A stretch of DNA of 64,000 nucleotides from Variovorax paradoxus B4 (GTDB taxonomy: Bacteria; Pseudomonadota; Gammaproteobacteria; Burkholderiales; Burkholderiaceae_C): NCBI RefSeq assembly GCF_000463015.1, contig NC_022247.1, positions 3,472,001 through 3,536,000 on the forward strand, read 5' to 3'. The notes beneath the pieces were generated by a model. It had not been told where the DNA came from. It did not search any database and saw only the letters and a list, made by a program, of their open reading frames with translations. Positions 1 through 8,876 of this stretch are shown one piece after another; position 1 is the stretch's first letter; each line of letters starts with the position of its first letter. The translations under genes and the position numbers were made by a program.

Positions 1-2087
1 CGCCGCAGGCGGTGTCGCGCGACGAGGCGCGGCGCGGCGCCGGCCCGCGCACCGAATGCGAACGCAAGGTGCTCGCCACCATGGAAAAGGTGCTGAGCCT
101 GCCGGGCCTGGACATGCGCGACGACTTCTTCACGATGGGCGGGCATTCGCTGCTGGCCTCGCGCCTGACCACGCTGCTGAGCCGCGAATTCCAGATCACG
201 CTGCCGCTGCGCTCGCTGTTCGAGGCGCCCACGGCCGAAAAGCTGGCCGCCGTGGTCGAAGGCCTGCAGAACGCCGGCGCCGGCGCGCAGGCACCGCTGC
301 CCTGCCGCATCGATCGCAAGACGGCACCGCTCACGCCCTCGCAGGAGCGCATCCGCTTCATGGAAGACCTGCATCCGGGCCGCTCCGTCTACAACGCTCC
401 CGCGGCCCAGCGCCTGACCGGCGTCTTCGACGCGGAGCGCTTCGAGGCCGCGTTCAAGGAAATCATCCGCCGCCAGCCCGCCATGCGCACCCGCATGGGC
501 ACCGATCCGCACACGGGCCAGCCGGCCCAGCTGATCGCGGAGTCGGTGGATTTCTCGCTGCCCTTCGTCGACCTGCGCGACCTGCCGGCCGACCAGCGCG
601 AAGCCGAACTGGCCGAACGCATGCAGGAGCTCGCCGACCGGCCGATCGACATCCACCGTGCGCCGATGCTGCATGCCGCAGTGTTCCAGCTCGACGTGCA
701 CGAGCATGTGTTCGTCTTCGTGCCGCACCACCTGATCTGGGACGGCTGGTCCTTCGACCTGCTCCAGCGCGAGCTCTCCGCCATCTACGACGCGGCGGAG
801 CGCGGGCGTGCGCATGCGCTGGCGCCCATCGCCACCACGCAGGGCGACTATGCCGAGTGGCTGGCGAACTGGATGAAGGAGCCGTCGTTCCAGGACCAGC
901 TCGACTTCTGGCTCAAGCGCTTCGCCGGCGCACCGATGCCGCGCCTGCCCAACACCGACATGCCGCGCCGCGCGGGCAAGAGCGGCCAGGGCGGCGCCCA
1001 CTGGATCCGCGTCGATCTCGCCACCACCCAGCAGCTGCGCAAGGTCGCGCGCGACATGGACGTGACGCTCAGCATGCTGACCTTCGGCGTGTACGCGTTC
1101 GCCATGAGCCGCATCGTCGGCTCCGAGGCCATCGTCATCGCGAACCCCGTGCGCGGCCGGCAGCAGCCCGAGACCGAAGACGTGATGGGCTTCTTCACCA
1201 ACGTGCTGCCGGTGTCGCTGCAGGTCGGCCTGGAACAGCCGCTCGCGGAGTTCATGCGCTACGTGAAGCGCGAGCTGCTGTCGCTGATGAACTACCAGCA
1301 GGTGCCGTTCGAGCGCCTGATGGCGGAGCCCTCGCTCGGCGCACGCATCAGGGCGGTCGGGCCCTACCAGTCGATGTTCTCGTTCCAGGACGCGCGCGAC
1401 CGTGCGCGCCGGCTCGGCAGCCTGCAGACGCGGCAGCTACACCTGATGCAGCGCGGCGCCACCGACGACATCGGCGTGTGGCTGATGGACAAGCCGCACG
1501 GGCTGGAAGGCGCGCTGATCTACAACGCGGACATCTACCTGCGCGAGACCGGGGCGCAGCTGCGCGACCGCTATCTCGAACTGCTGCAGAGGGTGGCCGA
1601 TCATCCCGAGGCGTCGCTGGCCGACCTTGCCAGCGAGGAAGGCTCCGCGAGCGCCGTCTATCTGCGCAAGCTCGCGGCCGTCGATCCGCTCAGGGCTGCG
1701 GCGCCGGTGGATGCGCCGGCCGGTGCGGCCAAGGCGCAAGACACCATCCTGAACCCCGAGCATGCGCGGCTCGCGCAGATCTGGGCCTCCGTGATCGGGA
1801 TCGATGTCAACGACATCCGCTCGAGCGACAACTTCTTCGATCTCGGCGGAGATTCGCTGCTCGTGCTGCGCGCGATCCAGCAGGCCGAGAAGACGCTGGG
1901 CTACCACGTGAATTCGCGCCGCTACCTGTTCGAGAACCTCGGGCAGATCGCCTCGTCCGCGCACCGGGCCGCGGAGGATGCCGAGCTCGCGGATCTCGGC
2001 AAGCTGCCGCTCGGCAACCTCAAGGGCCCGGCGCGCGGCGACGGCCTGCTGAGTCGCGCCTTCGGCAGCTGGCTGCGCAAGGAGTGA
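1..2087 (+). CDS. Nonribosomal peptide synthetase, C-terminal part (PCP-C-PCP), cut by the left window edge
   Basis: The frame is open from the first bases, so the true start and any adenylation domain lie outside. Counting from the GTG at 12, the visible order is: a carrier domain with DDFFTMGGHSLL (Ser46 is the phosphopantetheine site); a condensation domain of about residues 100-540 with the catalytic HHxxxDG motif as HHLIWDG at 239-245; an Ala/Pro-rich linker; and a second carrier domain with DNFFDLGGDSLL (Ser615). There is no adenylation domain between the condensation domain and the last carrier, and no thioesterase or reductase at the end, so loading and release of the last module must happen in trans. 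The next gene is a phosphopantetheinyl transferase 6 bases downstream, and exopolysaccharide genes follow in the same run. The product cannot be read from the window. Confidence 0.9.
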   Translation, partial: PQAVSRDEARRGAGPRTECERKVLATMEKVLSLPGLDMRDDFFTMGGHSLLASRLTTLLSREFQITLPLRSLFEAPTAEKLAAVVEGLQNAGAGAQAPLPCRIDRKTAPLTPSQERIRFMEDLHPGRSVYNAPAAQRLTGVFDAERFEAAFKEIIRRQPAMRTRMGTDPHTGQPAQLIAESVDFSLPFVDLRDLPADQREAELAERMQELADRPIDIHRAPMLHAAVFQLDVHEHVFVFVPHHLIWDGWSFDLLQRELSAIYDAAERGRAHALAPIATTQGDYAEWLANWMKEPSFQDQLDFWLKRFAGAPMPRLPNTDMPRRAGKSGQGGAHWIRVDLATTQQLRKVARDMDVTLSMLTFGVYAFAMSRIVGSEAIVIANPVRGRQQPETEDVMGFFTNVLPVSLQVGLEQPLAEFMRYVKRELLSLMNYQQVPFERLMAEPSLGARIRAVGPYQSMFSFQDARDRARRLGSLQTRQLHLMQRGATDDIGVWLMDKPHGLEGALIYNADIYLRETGAQLRDRYLELLQRVADHPEASLADLASEEGSASAVYLRKLAAVDPLRAAAPVDAPAGAAKAQDTILNPEHARLAQIWASVIGIDVNDIRSSDNFFDLGGDSLLVLRAIQQAEKTLGYHVNSRRYLFENLGQIASSAHRAAEDAELADLGKLPLGNLKGPARGDGLLSRAFGSWLRKE

Positions 2088-2093
2088 TCCATC

Positions 2094-2855
2094 ATGGGCC
2101 CCGCAGCTTTCTCCCTGAGCTCCGTCGAGGCGCCGGTCTGCCGGTATCTCGAACTGGACGTCGGCCCCGGCCCCGAGGCGCAGCGGCTCCTCAGCGACGA
2201 GGAGCATGAGCGCGCCGCACAGTTCCGGTTCGAGGCCGACCGGCAGCGCTTCGTGGCGGCGCATGTCGCGCTGCGGTACGCGCTGGCTGCGCACACCGGC
2301 GAGAGCCCCGAGGCGCTGCGCTTCACCCGCAGCGCATTCGGCAAGCCTTCGCTGTCGGGCTGGCCGCGGGTGCGGTTCTCGCTGAGTCACAGCCAGGCGC
2401 TGGGACTGCTCGCCATCGGCGAACGCGGTCCGCTGGGGGCCGACGTCGAGCAGCTGCGCCCGGTGCCCGATGCGCTCGCGCTTGCCGCGCAGCATTTCAC
2501 CGACAGCGAGAACGAAGCGCTCGCGGCCTTGCCCGCCGGCGAGCGCGAGCATGCCTTTCTGACCTGCTGGACGCGCAAGGAAGCCTGCCTCAAGGCCATC
2601 GGCCTCGGGCTGATCGTGCCGACGGAGCGCTTCGAGGTGGGGCTGGAGCCCGACTGCCGGAGCGTGGAAGTGCCGGTGGCCGGCCGGATCCTGTGGCTCG
2701 TGCTGCAGCCCGCGCCGCTGCGCGTGGACAGCGTGGGAGCGATCGCCGAATGGCGCCAGACGCACGTGCGCGCCAGCGTGCCGAGCTTCGCGGCGCAGAC
2801 CTGCGCCCGCTCCCGCTCGGCGGAAAGGCGCGCAGCGCCGAGGGTGCCGCAATGA
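2094..2855 (+). CDS. 4'-phosphopantetheinyl transferase, Sfp type
   Basis: This 253-residue enzyme should move the phosphopantetheine arm of CoA onto the carrier-domain serines of the upstream synthetase. The family signatures are present: GADVE at about 115-119 (magnesium ligands Asp117 and Glu119) and WTRKEACLKAIG from residue 159 (Glu163 and the catalytic Lys region). Length fits the Sfp/EntD group. ATG 2094 follows AAGGAG at about 9 bases. The stop overlaps the next start as ATGA, so translation is probably coupled. The last 15 or so residues (Arg/Ala-rich) look like unconserved tail. Confidence 0.92.
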   Translation: MGPAAFSLSSVEAPVCRYLELDVGPGPEAQRLLSDEEHERAAQFRFEADRQRFVAAHVALRYALAAHTGESPEALRFTRSAFGKPSLSGWPRVRFSLSHSQALGLLAIGERGPLGADVEQLRPVPDALALAAQHFTDSENEALAALPAGEREHAFLTCWTRKEACLKAIGLGLIVPTERFEVGLEPDCRSVEVPVAGRILWLVLQPAPLRVDSVGAIAEWRQTHVRASVPSFAAQTCARSRSAERRAAPRVPQ

Positions 2856-3670
2856 CCGCGCTCCCGTTCATGTTCGGACCGGCGTCGCGCCAGATCTTCG
2901 GCGTGTTCCATGCGGCTGGCGATGGCCGGCCCGGAAGTACCGCGGTGCTCGTGTGCCCGCCCTTCGGCCAGGAGGGCCTGCGGACCCACCGCTTCTTCAA
3001 GGTGCTGGCCGAGCGCCTCGCGCGCTCGGGCATTGCCACCCTGCGCTTCGACTTCCACGGCGCGGGCGACTCGCCCGGCGATGAAAGCGAAGGGGAGCTC
3101 GACGGCTGGCGCCGCGACCTGTGCTCGGCCCACGAAGAGCTGCGCCGCAGGGTTCCGGGAAGCCGCATCGTCTGGGTCGGCGCGCGGCTCGGCGCGACCC
3201 TGGCCGTGCTGGCTGCGCGCAACGGACGCTGCGACCCGTCGCGGCTCGTGCTGTGGGAGCCGGTGATCGACGGCCGGCGCTATGCGCGCCTGCTGCGCGA
3301 GCAGCATGTCGCGGCCATCGACACGACCTTCTGCATTCCGGACCTGGTCTGGCGCCGCAACCTTGCGCAGGATCCCGACGCGCTGCCCGAAGAAGCGCTG
3401 GGCACCATGCTGTCGCCCGCGCTGCGTACCCAGCTTGGCGCACTGGCGCCCGAATCGCTGCCGCTCACGGCCCTGCACGACACGCTGGTGCTGACTGCAC
3501 CCGACGACGCGGACACCGCGCAATGGGCGGCCGAACAGCAGTCGCGCCACATGCCGGTGCGTCTCGCCTATTTCCAGCACCGCCTCGACTGGACCTCCGA
3601 CCCCTATCCCAACAGCGCCATGGTTCCGGCCGACGCGCTCAACCGCTTGCAGGGTGCCCTCCATGAATGA
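2852..3670 (+). CDS. Alpha/beta hydrolase-like protein with Arg in place of the nucleophile (resembles exosortase-A-associated hydrolase 2)
   Basis: This 272-residue protein has an alpha/beta hydrolase fold: VLVCPPFGQEG oxyanion-loop region, then LRFDFHGAGDSPGD. The nucleophile elbow, normally GxSxG, reads G110-A-R112-L-G114, so the catalytic Ser is replaced by Arg. A similar Ser-less elbow is, from memory, typical of hydrolase 2 of exosortase A/EPS loci; a TIGR03101 profile search would decide. It may be a non-catalytic scaffold or act by another mechanism. The start is ATG 2852 because it overlaps the preceding stop (ATGA). The next gene starts 8 bases before its stop. Its place between NRPS/PPTase and Wza suggests handling of a carrier-bound acyl or peptidyl group, which is an inference. 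Confidence 0.75.
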   Translation: MTALPFMFGPASRQIFGVFHAAGDGRPGSTAVLVCPPFGQEGLRTHRFFKVLAERLARSGIATLRFDFHGAGDSPGDESEGELDGWRRDLCSAHEELRRRVPGSRIVWVGARLGATLAVLAARNGRCDPSRLVLWEPVIDGRRYARLLREQHVAAIDTTFCIPDLVWRRNLAQDPDALPEEALGTMLSPALRTQLGALAPESLPLTALHDTLVLTAPDDADTAQWAAEQQSRHMPVRLAYFQHRLDWTSDPYPNSAMVPADALNRLQGALHE

Positions 3671-4601
3671 CATGACGCAATGCCCCGTCCGGTTCGGACC
3701 GGGAAACGCACTGATGGGCATGGTCACCATTCCCACGTACCGGACGCCGGCCGACGTCGCCTGCCTGATGCTCAACATGGGCGCCAACCACCGGGTCGGG
3801 CCGCGCCGCATCAACGTGAAGCTGGCGCACGTCCTGGCCGCACGCGGCGTTAGCAGCCTGCGCTTCGACCTCGGCGGCCTGGGGGACAGCGACGCGTCCG
3901 ACGCGTCGTCCGACCTGCAGACCCGCGCGGTGCGCGACCTGCGCGCCGGCATGGACCTTCTCGAAAGCATGCTGGGCATCCGCAGGTTCGCGATCGTGGG
4001 CATGTGCTCGGGCGTGGAGCACGCCATGACCGCGGCCGCGACGGACACGCGCGTGGTGGCGCTCTCGCTGTTCGACGGCTTCGCCTTTCCGGACCGGCGC
4101 GCGCGCTGGGAACGCATGCTGCGGCGCGCCCTGGCGGCGCCCGCGCACCCGTCGTTCGCGGGCAAGGCCAAGCGCTGGCTCCAGCGCCACCTGCTCCCCA
4201 GCCATTCGACGAAGCCGCTGCCCGGTTTCTTCGCGGAACGCAAGCCGCCCGAGGTCAACGCGGTCTGGTTCGGCGCCACCATGAGGCGCCTGGTCGAACG
4301 CAAGGTGGCGGTGCAGCTGCTCTATTCGGGCTCGCTGCATGTCTGCGACCACGACCGCGACCAGCTCGGCCCGTTCCGCAGCGAACCCTTCGCGCTGGCC
4401 GTGCAGTACGAATTCATGCGCGATGCCGACCACACGCTTTGCACGATGCGGGGACAGCAGCTGTTCCTGCGCTCCGTCGGCGGCTGGGTGGCTGCCTGCG
4501 CCGTCGGCGCCGGCCCGGAGCGCCGCAGCACCAGCCCCAGCCCGAACCCGCTCGCCCCCGTCGTGGAGCGCCCCAAGCACGGCGCCTACGTCCCGCAGTG
4601 A
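3663..4601 (+). CDS. Alpha/beta hydrolase with Cys nucleophile elbow (resembles exosortase-A-associated hydrolase 1)
   Basis: This is a 312-residue alpha/beta hydrolase. The elbow reads G113-M-C115-S-G117, so a Cys sits where Ser is usual, and DADHT near the C-terminus supplies an acid/His pair. Core strand motifs include LRFDLGGLGDSD. Cys-type elbows occur in the dienelactone hydrolase group and, from memory, in hydrolase 1 of exosortase A loci (TIGR03100). It forms an overlapping pair with the preceding hydrolase. ATG 3663 is preferred over GTG 3654 because it sits in the usual short overlap. No signal peptide is seen, so it acts in the cytoplasm. A thioester-cleaving or transferring role on the synthetase is a reasonable inference, not shown. 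Confidence 0.75.
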   Translation: MNDMTQCPVRFGPGNALMGMVTIPTYRTPADVACLMLNMGANHRVGPRRINVKLAHVLAARGVSSLRFDLGGLGDSDASDASSDLQTRAVRDLRAGMDLLESMLGIRRFAIVGMCSGVEHAMTAAATDTRVVALSLFDGFAFPDRRARWERMLRRALAAPAHPSFAGKAKRWLQRHLLPSHSTKPLPGFFAERKPPEVNAVWFGATMRRLVERKVAVQLLYSGSLHVCDHDRDQLGPFRSEPFALAVQYEFMRDADHTLCTMRGQQLFLRSVGGWVAACAVGAGPERRSTSPSPNPLAPVVERPKHGAYVPQ

Positions 4602-4633
4602 ACCGATTCCCCCCAAGGAAGAAAGGAAACCCC

Positions 4634-5812
4634 ATGGCACACCTCGATCCGGCCAGTTCCTTGCGCACCGCCCGCGCCGTCCCCGCCCGCGCCCGAACCC
4701 GCATCCGATCGGCGGTGCTGCTGCTGCCGCTGTGCCTGGCCGGCTGCGGGGTTCCGGGTTTCGGTCCACCCGACAGCGGGAACTGGGGCGCCTACCGCTC
4801 GGGCGGCAGCGACGCGCGGGGCGAACCGAAGATCGTCTCCATCACGCCCGAACTGATCCGCACGATGGCGGCGCGCAACCCCGCCGCGCTGCCGCCCGAG
4901 GTGCGGCAGCTGTTCGGCAAGGCGCCGGCCTACACGATCGCCCCGGGCGACGTGATCGGCATCGTGGTCTATCGCCATCCCGAGCTGATGCCCAATGCGG
5001 GCGCGGTCATCTCGCAGCAGTCGGACCCCACCGGGGTGAGCGTCGCACCCGGCTTCATTGTCGATGGCGATGGCGAGATCAGCTTTCCCTACATCGGCCG
5101 CACCAAGATCGAAGGCATGACGGAAAGGTCCGCCGCCGAGATGATCTCGCGCAAGATCGCGCCCTTCGTCAAGGATCCGCTCGTGAGCGTCAGGATCCAG
5201 TCGTTCCGCAGCCGGCGCGTCTATGTGGAAGGCGAGGTCCGCACGCCGGGCCTGCAGATCTTCACCGACGTGCCGATGACGCTCGCCGAGGCCATCAACC
5301 GCGCCGGCAGCATCACACCGGCCGGCGACCGTTCGCGCGTGACCCTGACGCGCGCGGAACGCACGATGGTGATCGACCTGCCGCTGCTTCGGCGCCTGGG
5401 CCTCGACCCGACGCGCATCCCGCTGCAGAACGGCGACATCGTGAACGTGGGCACCCGGGACGACAGCCGCATCTACGTGATGGGCGAGATCCTGCGCCCC
5501 TCCGCCCTGCCGATGCGCGACGGCCGGCTGAGCCTGAACGAGGCGCTGGGCGACGCGGGCGGCCCGGCGCTGCAGACCGCGTCGACCGACCAGATCTACG
5601 TGGTGCGCAATTCGAGCGGCGACGTTCCCGAGGTGTACCACCTGGACGCGAAGAACCCGGTGGCGCTGGCGCTTGCCGACCGCTTCGAGCTGCAGCCGCG
5701 CGACGTGGTCTACATCGACCCCGTGCCGCTGGCGCGCTGGAACCGGGTGATCAGCCTGATCCTCCCCGCCGCGCAGGTCGTGAACCTCGGCGGCACCATG
5801 AGCCGCCGCTGA
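4634..5812 (+). CDS. wza: Outer-membrane polysaccharide export lipoprotein, Wza family
   Basis: This 392-residue protein has an Arg-rich N-terminus, a hydrophobic stretch and a lipobox ending LAGC (Cys38), so it is a lipoprotein. The poly_export domain follows (YTIAPGDVIGIVVYRHPEL, FIVDGDGEISFPYIGRTKIEGMT), then two SLBB repeats (RVYVEGEVRTPGLQIF, IYVMGEILRPSALPM), and a C-terminal amphipathic helix as in the Wza octamer that spans the outer membrane. Length is close to E. coli Wza (about 380). A strong Shine-Dalgarno, AAGGAAGAAAGGA, lies just before ATG 4634. It works with the Wzc-like kinase next in the operon. Confidence 0.93.
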   Translation: MAHLDPASSLRTARAVPARARTRIRSAVLLLPLCLAGCGVPGFGPPDSGNWGAYRSGGSDARGEPKIVSITPELIRTMAARNPAALPPEVRQLFGKAPAYTIAPGDVIGIVVYRHPELMPNAGAVISQQSDPTGVSVAPGFIVDGDGEISFPYIGRTKIEGMTERSAAEMISRKIAPFVKDPLVSVRIQSFRSRRVYVEGEVRTPGLQIFTDVPMTLAEAINRAGSITPAGDRSRVTLTRAERTMVIDLPLLRRLGLDPTRIPLQNGDIVNVGTRDDSRIYVMGEILRPSALPMRDGRLSLNEALGDAGGPALQTASTDQIYVVRNSSGDVPEVYHLDAKNPVALALADRFELQPRDVVYIDPVPLARWNRVISLILPAAQVVNLGGTMSRR

Positions 5813-5854
5813 CGCTCCGCCATCCCGTCCAGGCAACACACAAAGGTGATCCTC

Positions 5855-8149
5855 ATGAATGCGCACTGGCAACCTGCACTTCCCGCTCCCTCGGCCCCGG
5901 AGGTCGCGGCTTCCGACACCCCTCCTTCCAGGCTCAGGGAGCATGTCGACCTGCTGCTGGACAGCCGATGGAAGATCGCGGGCATCACCGCCGTCGCCCT
6001 GCTGCTGGGCGCGGGCTACGCCATGTTCGGGCCGCGCGTGTACGAGGCCAACGTGCTGATCCAGGTCGAGGACCCGGACCGCTCGGGCGGCACGCTGGTC
6101 GGCGACTCCGCGAGCAACGCGCTCAACGCCAAGACACCGACCGCGGGCGAGGCCGAGATCCTCAAGTCGCGCCTGGTGCTCGACCAGGCGATCGAGAACA
6201 CCAAGCTCTACATCGAGGCGCAGCCGCTGTACGTGCCGGTGGTCGGCGCCTGGCTGGCGCGCCGCGCCAAGACGCTTTCCGAACCGGGCTTCGCGGGCCT
6301 GTCGGGCTACGTGAGCGGCAACGAGCAGATCGTGGTTGCGCAAATGGACGTGCCGACGGATCTCGAAGGCAAGCGCTTCCTGCTGACCGCGGGCGCCAAC
6401 GGCAGCTACACGCTGACGCACCCCAAGCTGGACAAGCCGATGGCCGGCTCCGTCGGCGTGCCGCTCGATGCGCAGACCCCGCTCGGCCCGATCCATCTGC
6501 TGGTGGGCTCGATCGCGGGCCGGCCCGGCGCGGCCTTCGAGCTGGTGCGCCAGTCGAAGCAGCTCGTGCTGCTCGAGCTGCAGCGCGAGCTGCGCGTGAT
6601 CGAGAAGGGCAAGCAATCGTCGGTGATGGAAGTGAGCTGGCGCGACGGCAACCGGATGCAGCTGGCCAACCTGCTCAATGAAGTGGCGCAGCTCTACGTG
6701 CGCGTGAACATCGACCAGAAGACGGCCCAGGCACAGCGCGCCCTCAACTTCCTGGGCTCCGAGCTGCCCAAGCTGAAGCAGCAGCTGGAGCAGTCCGAGC
6801 AAACCTACAACCAGTACCGCAACCAGAACGGAACCATCAGCTTGGACGACGAGGCGCGCAACGCGCTGTCGCAGAACCTGGAACTGCAGACGAAGCTGTT
6901 CGACGCCACGCAAAAGCGCATCGAGCTTACCGAGCGCTTCACGGCCAGGGACCCGAGCGTGATGACCATCGACGCACAGATCGCGTCGCTCAGGAAGGCC
7001 CTCGGGGGCGTGGAGCAGCGCATTCGCCGCATGCCGATGCTGCAGCAGGACTCGCTGCGCATGCAGCGGGACATCAAGGTCAATACCGACCTGTACGTGT
7101 CGCTGCTGAACAGCTCGCTGCAGATGCGGCTCGCGAAGGAGGGGCGCATCGGCAACGTGCGCGTGCTCGACCAGGCGCTGCTTGCGGAAAAGCCGATCCG
7201 GCCCAAGGCCTCGATCGTCATGGGGATCGCGCTGATCGCGGGCCTTTCCTTCGGGGCAGGTTCGGCGTTCCTGCGCAGGTCGTGGCGCAAGACCATCGCC
7301 AGCCCGGCCGAGATCGAGACCCACACCGGCCTCGACGTCTACAGCACCGTGACGCTCAGCGCGCACCAGTACCTGCTCGATCGCGCCATTCGCAACGGCA
7401 AGCCCGGCGTGCACCTGCTGGCGGCGCAGCATCCGGACGACCCGGCGCTCGAGGGATTGCGGCGGCTGCGCACCGCGCTGAAGTTCGCCATGCCCAAGGC
7501 ATCGGACAACCGGCTCATGATTTCGAGCGCCACGCCGGGCGCGGGCAAGACCTTCGTGTCGGCCAACCTCGCGGCCGTGCTCGCCTCGACCGGTCGGCGC
7601 GTGCTGCTGATCGACGCCGATCTGCGGCGCAGCAGCCTGGCAGCCGTGTTCGGGCTGAAGCGCCGCGGCGGCCTGTCGGAACTGATCCAGGGCTCCATCG
7701 AATTCCAGAACGCCGTCCACACGGGCGTCATGGCGCACCTGGACGTGATGACCACGGGCGCGCTGCCCACGGACCCGAGCGCGCTCCTGACGAGCGACGC
7801 CTTTGCCAGGGTGCTCGAGAAGGCATCGGCACGCTATGACGTGGTGATCGTGGACACGCCGCCGATGCTGCTGGCCTCGGAGACCGCCGAGATGGCGGCC
7901 TGCATGGGCACGCTGCTGATGGTCGCGCGCGCCGGGGACAACGAGCTGGGCGACCTGTCGGAAAGCGCACACCAGCTGCGGCATGCCGGCGCGCAGTTCC
8001 AGGGCGTCGTCCTGAATGCGATGGACACGCGCCAGCGCTACTACGGCAAGCTGGCCTACCGCTACGGCGGCTACCAGCCGCGGGTGCACGAATACCCGAG
8101 GGCGGTTGCCGAGCTTCCCCAACCTGCCCATGCGAGCGCCGCATCATGA
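5855..8149 (+). CDS. wzc: Polysaccharide co-polymerase / bacterial tyrosine autokinase, Wzc family
   Basis: This 764-residue inner-membrane protein has an N-terminal Wzz domain with a first membrane segment (about 35-60), a long periplasmic coiled-coil region, a second membrane segment (about 455-475) and a cytoplasmic BY-kinase. ATP motifs: Walker A ATPGAGKT near 557-566, Walker A' VLLIDADLRR near 583 and Walker B VVIVDTPP near 663. The tail carries six tyrosines within about 25 residues (QRYYGKLAYRYGGYQ and VHEY), the expected autophosphorylation cluster. ATG 5855 is preferred over GTG 5846 because AAAGG lies 8 bases before it. It sets chain length and export with Wza. No partner tyrosine phosphatase is in the window. 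Confidence 0.93.
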   Translation: MNAHWQPALPAPSAPEVAASDTPPSRLREHVDLLLDSRWKIAGITAVALLLGAGYAMFGPRVYEANVLIQVEDPDRSGGTLVGDSASNALNAKTPTAGEAEILKSRLVLDQAIENTKLYIEAQPLYVPVVGAWLARRAKTLSEPGFAGLSGYVSGNEQIVVAQMDVPTDLEGKRFLLTAGANGSYTLTHPKLDKPMAGSVGVPLDAQTPLGPIHLLVGSIAGRPGAAFELVRQSKQLVLLELQRELRVIEKGKQSSVMEVSWRDGNRMQLANLLNEVAQLYVRVNIDQKTAQAQRALNFLGSELPKLKQQLEQSEQTYNQYRNQNGTISLDDEARNALSQNLELQTKLFDATQKRIELTERFTARDPSVMTIDAQIASLRKALGGVEQRIRRMPMLQQDSLRMQRDIKVNTDLYVSLLNSSLQMRLAKEGRIGNVRVLDQALLAEKPIRPKASIVMGIALIAGLSFGAGSAFLRRSWRKTIASPAEIETHTGLDVYSTVTLSAHQYLLDRAIRNGKPGVHLLAAQHPDDPALEGLRRLRTALKFAMPKASDNRLMISSATPGAGKTFVSANLAAVLASTGRRVLLIDADLRRSSLAAVFGLKRRGGLSELIQGSIEFQNAVHTGVMAHLDVMTTGALPTDPSALLTSDAFARVLEKASARYDVVIVDTPPMLLASETAEMAACMGTLLMVARAGDNELGDLSESAHQLRHAGAQFQGVVLNAMDTRQRYYGKLAYRYGGYQPRVHEYPRAVAELPQPAHASAAS

Positions 8150-8808
8150 ACACGCTGCGATCGAGCGCCGCTGTCCATTCGCCCGGCAATTCACGGCTGC
8201 TGATGGGCTCCAAGCGGGTCGTGGACGTGCTGCTGGCGGGCGGCTTCTTCCTTCTGCTCGGATGGGCGTTCGCGCTGGTATGGATCGGCGTGCTGCTGAC
8301 TTCCGGCAAGCCGGGCATCTACAAGCAGCCGCGCTACGGCCGGGACGGGCGCGTCTTCAGCTTCTACAAGTTCCGCACGATGGTGCCCGATGCCGACGCC
8401 GTGCTGGAGCGCTACCTGCGCGGCAACGAAGCAGCCCGGCGGCAGTGGGAGATGTACCAGAAGCTCGACCGCGATCCGCGCATCACGCGCTTCGGCGCGG
8501 TGCTGCGCAAGTACAGCCTGGACGAACTGCCCCAGTTCTGGAACGTGCTCAAGGGCGACATGAGCGTGGTCGGCCCGAGGCCCTGCATGTTTGCCCAGAA
8601 GGAGCTGTACGGCGTCTATTGGAGCAGCTACTGCGCCGTGCGGCCCGGCATCACCGGACTGTGGCAGGTGAGCGGGCGCAACGAGGTCAGCTACCGGCGC
8701 CGCGCGGCGATGGATGCGGACTATGTCGCCACCCTTTCGATCCGCCAGGACATCGCGATCCTGCTGAAGACCTTTCTCGTGGTGGCCGGAGCGCGCGGCT
8801 CCCGCTAG
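8146..8808 (+). CDS. Undecaprenyl-phosphate sugar phosphotransferase (initiating enzyme, short form)
   Basis: This 220-residue enzyme starts repeat-unit assembly by moving a hexose-1-phosphate onto undecaprenyl phosphate. It has one N-terminal hydrophobic (re-entrant) helix after KRVVDVLLAGG, then the catalytic bacterial sugar transferase domain: FYKFRTM, DELPQFWNVLKGDMSVVGPRP (the Asp-Glu pair) and VRPGITGLWQVSGRN. The larger four-helix N-terminal part of WbaP/WcaJ is absent, so it is the minimal PglC/EpsL-like form. The sugar is not readable. Start ATG 8146 overlaps the wzc stop as ATGA. Confidence 0.92.
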   Translation: MNTLRSSAAVHSPGNSRLLMGSKRVVDVLLAGGFFLLLGWAFALVWIGVLLTSGKPGIYKQPRYGRDGRVFSFYKFRTMVPDADAVLERYLRGNEAARRQWEMYQKLDRDPRITRFGAVLRKYSLDELPQFWNVLKGDMSVVGPRPCMFAQKELYGVYWSSYCAVRPGITGLWQVSGRNEVSYRRRAAMDADYVATLSIRQDIAILLKTFLVVAGARGSR

Positions 8809-8876
8809 GGGCCGTCGGCCGGCATCCGCATTTGCTTTTCGTCCTATCAACCCTCAACCCTTAACCGAAAGAACAT

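Noticed and set aside
4586..8131. Minus-strand open frame of about 1180 codons opposite wza-wzc
   Set aside because: It is a GC-rich shadow frame: no motifs, very His/Arg/Gln-rich, no Shine-Dalgarno, and it lies wholly opposite well-supported genes.
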